Source of the DNA: an uncultured Chitinophagales bacterium
GTDB lineage: Bacteria > Bacteroidota > Bacteroidia > Chitinophagales > Chitinophagaceae
NCBI GenBank assembly: GCA_946886475.1
Contig: CAMPIQ010000034.1
Span: 1 to 26,641, forward strand
Direction of reading: 5' to 3'
DNA length: 26,641 nucleotides
The notes below the pieces were generated by a model. The model was not told the DNA's origin, ran no database searches, and saw only the letters and a list, made by a program, of their open reading frames with translations. Position numbers and translations under genes: made by a program. Positions 23,237-26,641 of the stretch are shown piece by piece (position 1 is the stretch's first letter; each line of letters starts with the position of its first letter).

Positions 23237-23238
23237 AT

Positions 23239-24501
23239 ATGGTAGCACTGATCGACTGTAATAATTTTTATGTTTCCTGCGAAAGGTTGTTTGACCCTGG
23301 TCTTCATCACAAGCCGGTGATCGTTCTATCCAATAACGATGGATGTGCCATCTCCCGAAGTGAGGAAGCCAAGGCAGGTGGCGTTCAGATGGCCCAACCC
23401 GCTTTTATGTTACCCCGCGGTCTCTCGCCCCACCTGAAAATGTTTTCTTCAAACTATACTTTATATGGCGACATCAGTGCAAGGGTAATGAAGGTGATCA
23501 GGGAACTGGTTCCGGTAACCGAAATCTATTCTATTGATGAAATATTCGCAGACCTTTCTTCTTTGCATAAAACTGACCTGGCAACCCTGGCAGCCAGACT
23601 ACGGAAAAAAGTGGCCAGGGATACAGGCATCCCGGTGAGTGTAGGAATTGCTTCCACCAAAACACTAGCTAAAATGGCGAACCGGTATGCCAAAAAATGC
23701 TATTCAAAAGAGGGTGTTTATTGCGCCATTACAAAGGCACAACAGGAAGAGATGCTACGGAATACAGAAGTTGGAAATATTTGGGGCATTGGCAAAAAAA
23801 ACGAAAACAAGTTAAGGCAGAATGGTTTTCATTCGGCCATGGACCTGCTACATGCACCTGAAGAATGGATGCGGAAGAATATGAGCGTGGTCGGCCAAAG
23901 ATTATTGAATGAGTTAAAGGGGATCCCCTGCATACAATGGGAGACCCAGCCTGCTGCAAGAAAAAATATATGTACATCCAGGTCATTCGGAAAGCTGGTA
24001 ACTGATAAAAAAGAAATGAAGCAGGCGGTGGCAAAGTTTACTTCAGCCTGTGCCGAAAAACTCAGGGCGGAAAAAACCTGTGCGCGGAAAATAAATGTAT
24101 TCATTCAAACAAACCCGCACCGGCCCACCGACCGCCAGTATTTTCAATCGATCGACCTTCCATTGAAGGTGCCAACCAACCTTACCACTGAATTGATCAG
24201 GTATGCAATGGAAGGTTTGGAAAGGATCTTTCAGTCAGGGTTTCATTATCAGAAATGTGGCGTAATAGTAATGGACCTGGTACCGCAGGAAGTGGTGCAG
24301 GCTTCCCTGTTTGATAACAGACCAAGGGAAAGAGAGAAAAAGCTTATGAATTCGGTTGATACACTTAACAGGCGGTTTTCCAGGGACATGGTAAGGTTTG
24401 CTACCCAGGAGTACCAACATAACTGGAAACTGAAACAGGCCCATTTATCGCAGTTATTTACTACCCGGTGGGACCAGCTTCCAAAAGCAAAAGCTTTTTA
24501 A
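23239..24501 (+). CDS. umuC: UmuC, catalytic subunit of DNA polymerase V (Y family)
   Basis: Error-prone translesion polymerase. Palm and finger residues are intact: MVALIDCNNFYVSCER (Asp6), VLSNNDGCAISRS, and YSIDEIFADL with catalytic Asp100-Glu101; the thumb helix-hairpin region is GNIWGIGKKNENKLRQNG. The little-finger domain follows, then clamp-binding QASLF (354-358), and a DUF4113-like C-terminus (HNWKLKQAHLSQLFTTRW). At 420 aa it matches E. coli UmuC. The frame could start at TTG 23233, but ATG 23239 gives the standard N-terminus and lies 2 nt after the umuD stop. Its TAA is followed without a gap by the next ATG. Confidence 0.96.
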   Translation: MVALIDCNNFYVSCERLFDPGLHHKPVIVLSNNDGCAISRSEEAKAGGVQMAQPAFMLPRGLSPHLKMFSSNYTLYGDISARVMKVIRELVPVTEIYSIDEIFADLSSLHKTDLATLAARLRKKVARDTGIPVSVGIASTKTLAKMANRYAKKCYSKEGVYCAITKAQQEEMLRNTEVGNIWGIGKKNENKLRQNGFHSAMDLLHAPEEWMRKNMSVVGQRLLNELKGIPCIQWETQPAARKNICTSRSFGKLVTDKKEMKQAVAKFTSACAEKLRAEKTCARKINVFIQTNPHRPTDRQYFQSIDLPLKVPTNLTTELIRYAMEGLERIFQSGFHYQKCGVIVMDLVPQEVVQASLFDNRPREREKKLMNSVDTLNRRFSRDMVRFATQEYQHNWKLKQAHLSQLFTTRWDQLPKAKAF

Positions 24502-24999
24502 ATGTTCAATCCTTTTTATCCATTCACACATCACCTGCTGGATGCCTTTGTAGCCAGTGGCAGGAAATATTTCGTTCGTCAGCGTTTTGAAAGAGGCAGG
24601 AATATGCTTGATGAGAACATCAGTGAATATTTTTTGATCACGCATTACGAAAGCCTCACTACCGCCATGGATCATTATGGAGCCATAGCATATGATCCGC
24701 GCAGGTATCTATACCATTGGGAAAATTTGGAACACCGGAAAAGACTGGAAACGGCAGCGGCGGGGCCGGAAGGGTATAAAATCTTTGCAGCAGTTTTAAA
24801 GCCTGGCTGGGACAGGCCCGCAGACAGGGTTATTAAAAATAAAATACGCAGGTATGTTGAGTTTCTTGGCTGGCATCCAGGAAGAGATGAGGGGGTGATC
24901 ACCAACTACGAGCTTCAGTTCGGGGAACTTTATATCAGGATAAAACATGGGGGAAAGGAAGCAAAGATTAAATTTGAAGAAATAGAAAACCTCTCCTGA
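24502..24999 (+). CDS. Uncharacterised 165-aa protein between UmuC and SRAP
   Basis: I do not recognise this family. The product has no signal peptide, membrane span or known catalytic motif. It is rich in aromatic and basic residues: FNPFYPFTHHLLDAFVASG, FVRQRFERGRNM, YDPRRYLYHWENLEHRKRLE, VIKNKIRRYVEFLGWHPG. Conserved-looking charged and aromatic positions suggest a soluble nucleic-acid-associated protein, but that is only inference. Its ATG directly follows the umuC stop, and its own stop shares one base with the SRAP ATG (TGATG). That tight packing makes it almost certainly part of the UmuDC-SRAP transcript and dosage-matched to both. It is the least explained member of the cassette. Confidence 0.88.
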   Translation: MFNPFYPFTHHLLDAFVASGRKYFVRQRFERGRNMLDENISEYFLITHYESLTTAMDHYGAIAYDPRRYLYHWENLEHRKRLETAAAGPEGYKIFAAVLKPGWDRPADRVIKNKIRRYVEFLGWHPGRDEGVITNYELQFGELYIRIKHGGKEAKIKFEEIENLS

Positions 25000-25787
25000 T
25001 GTGTTATGATATTTCTTTTTCCACAACCATTGAAATGGTTACGGATTACCTGCCCGGGATCATTCCGGATCCGCAGATCGGGCTGAATTATGATATGAAC
25101 CTTCACATTCAGGCGCAGGCATTTAAAAAATATCCCGTAGTTATTTTTGATGAAGGGCAATTCAGGCTTAAAGCTTTCGAGTGGGGGATCATTCCTGAAT
25201 ATATGAACACGCCGGAAAAAATAAAGAAAGGCAGAAATAGTATGTGCAATGCAAGAAGTGAAAAAATTGTTGAGGATAAAAGGAGTTACTGGCACAGGAT
25301 CAGGGGAAAAAGATGTCTGGTTCCGGTGACAGGTTTTTTTGAACACAGGGAAGTAAAAGGATTTAAAAATAAGGTACCCTATTATATCCGGTTAAAAAGC
25401 AGGAAGGTTTTTTGTTTACCCGGGTTGTACCATTATCCTAATAAAGCCGATGTTGAAACAGGTGAGATCACCGGTACATTTACAATTATAACCCGTGCTG
25501 CCAATTCTATTATGTCTCAGATTCACAATAGTGGTGATCAGGCATTCCGAATGCCCCTGATGCTTTCGAAGGAAATGGAATTAAAATGGTTGCAACCCTT
25601 TCTTAGTGATGAAGAGATGCAGGAGATCTTTCATTTTGAAATGCCTTCAGAGCAAATGGAATATCATCCTGTATTTACCATCAGAACAACCAAAGACAGA
25701 CCCGATGGACAGGATAAACTGGATGTTTATCAATGGGAGAATTTACCACCACTGGGTGTAGATACCACCACGCAAACTTTATTTTGA
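24999..25787 (+). CDS. SRAP domain protein (HMCES/YedK family)
   Basis: SOS-response-associated peptidase family protein; it shields abasic sites in single-stranded DNA by forming a thiazolidine crosslink through Cys2. Active-site residues are all present: Cys2 (MCYDIS, exposed after Met removal), Asn84 and Arg86 (MCNARSE), Glu115 (TGFFEHR) and His176 (SQIHNSGDQAFRMPLML). Six extra residues separate His176-Asn177 from the RMP motif compared with E. coli YedK. Length 262 aa is slightly above YedK. The protein ends in TTTQTLF, an imperfect relative of the clamp-binding QxxLF seen in its neighbours. It is the last gene of the umuD-umuC-165aa-SRAP run. Confidence 0.94.
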   Translation: MCYDISFSTTIEMVTDYLPGIIPDPQIGLNYDMNLHIQAQAFKKYPVVIFDEGQFRLKAFEWGIIPEYMNTPEKIKKGRNSMCNARSEKIVEDKRSYWHRIRGKRCLVPVTGFFEHREVKGFKNKVPYYIRLKSRKVFCLPGLYHYPNKADVETGEITGTFTIITRAANSIMSQIHNSGDQAFRMPLMLSKEMELKWLQPFLSDEEMQEIFHFEMPSEQMEYHPVFTIRTTKDRPDGQDKLDVYQWENLPPLGVDTTTQTLF

Positions 25788-25902
25788 TTCCTCCACTTTG
25801 ATTTCTGAGGTGTACGGGTATTGATGCAGGCTCCGGTTTTCGTGTGTTCATCAACGGTAATTTTATTTATAACCATGTTGCAAAAATATTTTCTTTTAAA
25901 AG
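25788..25902. other. Non-coding spacer after the SRAP gene
   Basis: First part of an 854-nt stretch without a convincing gene. I see no hairpin followed by a T-run just after the SRAP stop. A short ATG-initiated frame enters at 25821 but merges with the 28-codon ORF below and is not preferred as a start. Confidence 0.5.
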
Positions 25903-25935
25903 TTTGTTTAATTGCTGGCTATAGCTCTATCTTTG
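25903..25935 (+). promoter_or_regulatory. Near-consensus Bacteroidota promoter
   Basis: TTTG at 25903-25906 and TATCTTTG at 25928-25935 are separated by 21 nt, fitting the -33 TTTG / -7 TAnnTTTG pattern. This is the best promoter match in the window and would start a transcript near 25940, leading into the 28-codon ORF and the terminator. Confidence 0.7.
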
Positions 25936-25955
25936 CCCCTCAAAAAAAATTAATC

Positions 25956-26042
25956 ATGTCTCGCAAATTTAAATTTATCAATAGGAAGGCATTTAGCGTA
26001 TATGGCTATAACCTTTGCGGGGCATGGTATTCATGGTATTAG
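25956..26042 (+). pseudogene. 28-codon ORF: leader peptide or fossil RAYT N-terminus
   Basis: Starts MSRKFKF and ends AWYSWY before TAG; 20 nt after the predicted transcription start. Two readings are possible. First, a leader-type peptide: tandem CATGGTATT (26023-26040) places Trp and Tyr codons just before the stop, and a segment within the ORF can pair with the terminator. Second, the fossil start of a REP-associated tyrosine transposase (IS200-like): by memory Bacteroidota members often begin MSRKYKF, and a shifted frame reads ITFA near 26008-26018, like the YFITFA strand of that family. The second reading needs at least one deletion and one insertion. I lean to the fossil, weakly. Confidence 0.45.
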
Positions 26043-26066
26043 GTTTTTAACGGCCTTTAAATAACC

Positions 26067-26092
26067 AGCCCCGCATCTTGCGGGGCTTTTTT
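26067..26092 (+). terminator. Strong intrinsic terminator
   Basis: AGCCCCGCA pairs with TGCGGGGCT in a perfect 9-bp GC-rich stem around a TCT loop, followed by a run of Ts through 26092. A textbook rho-independent terminator, ending the short unit that begins at the 25903-25935 promoter. Confidence 0.9.
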
Positions 26093-26641
26093 ATGCATCA
26101 AAGCCTGGGAAATAAAAACCGGAAGATGGTCCGATGATATGTACACGGGATATTAAATGATATTTTCCTCTGGTAAAATGTATTCCTTATGATCCAGGTG
26201 TAACCTTGCCGGGTTGACTGCAGGAAATTAAATTTTCTACGTTCAGTTATCCGGCATCAACAGCCGGTTATTGTATTGGGTTATGGATCAGATGATGTGC
26301 AATTCTGTAATACCATTATGTTTTAACGGATAGCAGGATCATTGAACAGGGTATAAGCTATCGCCAGGTGTTGCATATGCCGGCAATGCATGCATGGGCC
26401 AGTGAATTTATCAGGCAGCTGAGCCGGTTCAGGGTTGTACAAACCGGTCAGGTGATAGGATTCTCCATGCATCATGTAACCAATTAACCATGACCGTGAC
26501 CATTTGGATACGGTCATTTAAAAATATTTTAAGTGAAACTAATAAAATTATGTTATTAACAATATAATTACTCAGTAAATTATAGTTGCCAATTCGTTAT
26601 TCTCTCAAAGTTTTCTGTTTAGTAATTAATTGTATCTTTAC
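26093..26641. other. Gene-free right end of the window
   Basis: I find no supportable gene in these 549 nt; short frames on both strands show no family signal. Visible items: a 5-bp CCGGC/GCCGG stem near 26252, the ATGACCGT/ACGGTCAT hairpin at 26490-26517, and a TATCTTTA box at 26633-26640 that could be the promoter of a gene beyond the window edge. The last 120 nt are very AT-rich, as in an upstream control region. Confidence 0.5.
26490..26517. terminator. Possible weak hairpin terminator
   Basis: ATGACCGT and ACGGTCAT form an 8-bp stem around a 12-nt loop, followed by TTAAAAATATTTT. The downstream T content is broken by As, so termination strength is doubtful; it could equally be an operator-like inverted repeat. 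Confidence 0.3.

Noticed and set aside
23233..23238. TTG start for umuC giving two extra residues
   Set aside because: ATG at 23239 gives the standard MVALIDCNNFY start and follows the umuD stop by 2 nt.
24999..25787. SRAP C-terminal TQTLF as a full clamp motif
   Set aside because: The Gln is one position off the QxxLF consensus, so it is listed only as weak support, not as a confirmed motif.
25956..26092. Classical trp attenuator
   Set aside because: The Trp codons lie downstream of the segment that pairs with the terminator, so stalling there would favour termination, and no aromatic amino-acid gene follows within the window.
26323..26517. 64-aa minus-strand frame in the right-end spacer
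   Set aside because: No family signal, atypical composition (several His, Met and Cys clusters), no promoter or coupling, and its start lies within a hairpin.

Overview
The window looks like chromosomal DNA of a Bacteroidota species, most likely from Chitinophagaceae or a close relative. Three things point there: the protein families present, including MG2/plug hybrids, an IcmF-type mutase, and an AmgK-like kinase carrying a RapZ C-terminal domain; the lack of clear Shine-Dalgarno sites; and several good matches to the Bacteroidota promoter (-33 TTTG, -7 TAnnTTTG). I see no rRNA, tRNA, CRISPR array, intact insertion sequence or prophage. All family assignments come from motifs read by eye; no database search was run.

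Left part (1-5.5 kb): seryl-tRNA synthetase reads leftward. A rightward run follows: a small conserved-looking protein overlapping a secreted cyclophilin, the glycine cleavage H protein, an ECF sigma factor overlapping its RskA-type anti-sigma factor, a VanZ-like membrane protein, a hairpin with a leader-like sequence, and a small outer-membrane beta-barrel protein.

Middle (5.5-13.9 kb), all leftward: a kinase/RapZ-C fusion, the giant fused isobutyryl-CoA mutase, an MG2/plug protein and a secreted S1/P1 nuclease. A MurU-like nucleotidyltransferase is divergent from the kinase fusion, so the pair looks like an amino-sugar (cell-wall) recycling module.

14-20 kb: a secreted M1-type metallopeptidase reads right and converges on a leftward trehalase/metallophosphoesterase pair. 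RidA (left) and a 3-hydroxyacyl-CoA dehydrogenase-like protein without a nucleotide-binding glycine motif (right) diverge around an inverted repeat.

20.8-25.8 kb: a rightward DNA-damage-tolerance island with a 2H phosphoesterase-like protein, a PA0069-type radical SAM protein, UmuD, UmuC, an unrecognised 165-aa protein and an SRAP protein. The last four are packed with gaps of 0-2 nt or a 1-nt overlap. Three island proteins carry a QxxLF beta-clamp-binding pentapeptide at or near the C-terminus and a fourth has a weaker version. This is the best candidate in the window for an undescribed system.

Right end (25.8-26.6 kb): non-coding apart from one compact unit with a near-consensus promoter, a 28-codon ORF, a segment able to compete with the terminator, and a strong intrinsic terminator. 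It may be a regulatory RNA or the fossil start of a RAYT (IS200-like) transposase.

Heptanucleotide tandem repeats recur in the gene borders (1321, 8803, 16801, 19503). One copy with the same four-unit layout lies in frame inside the mutase gene.
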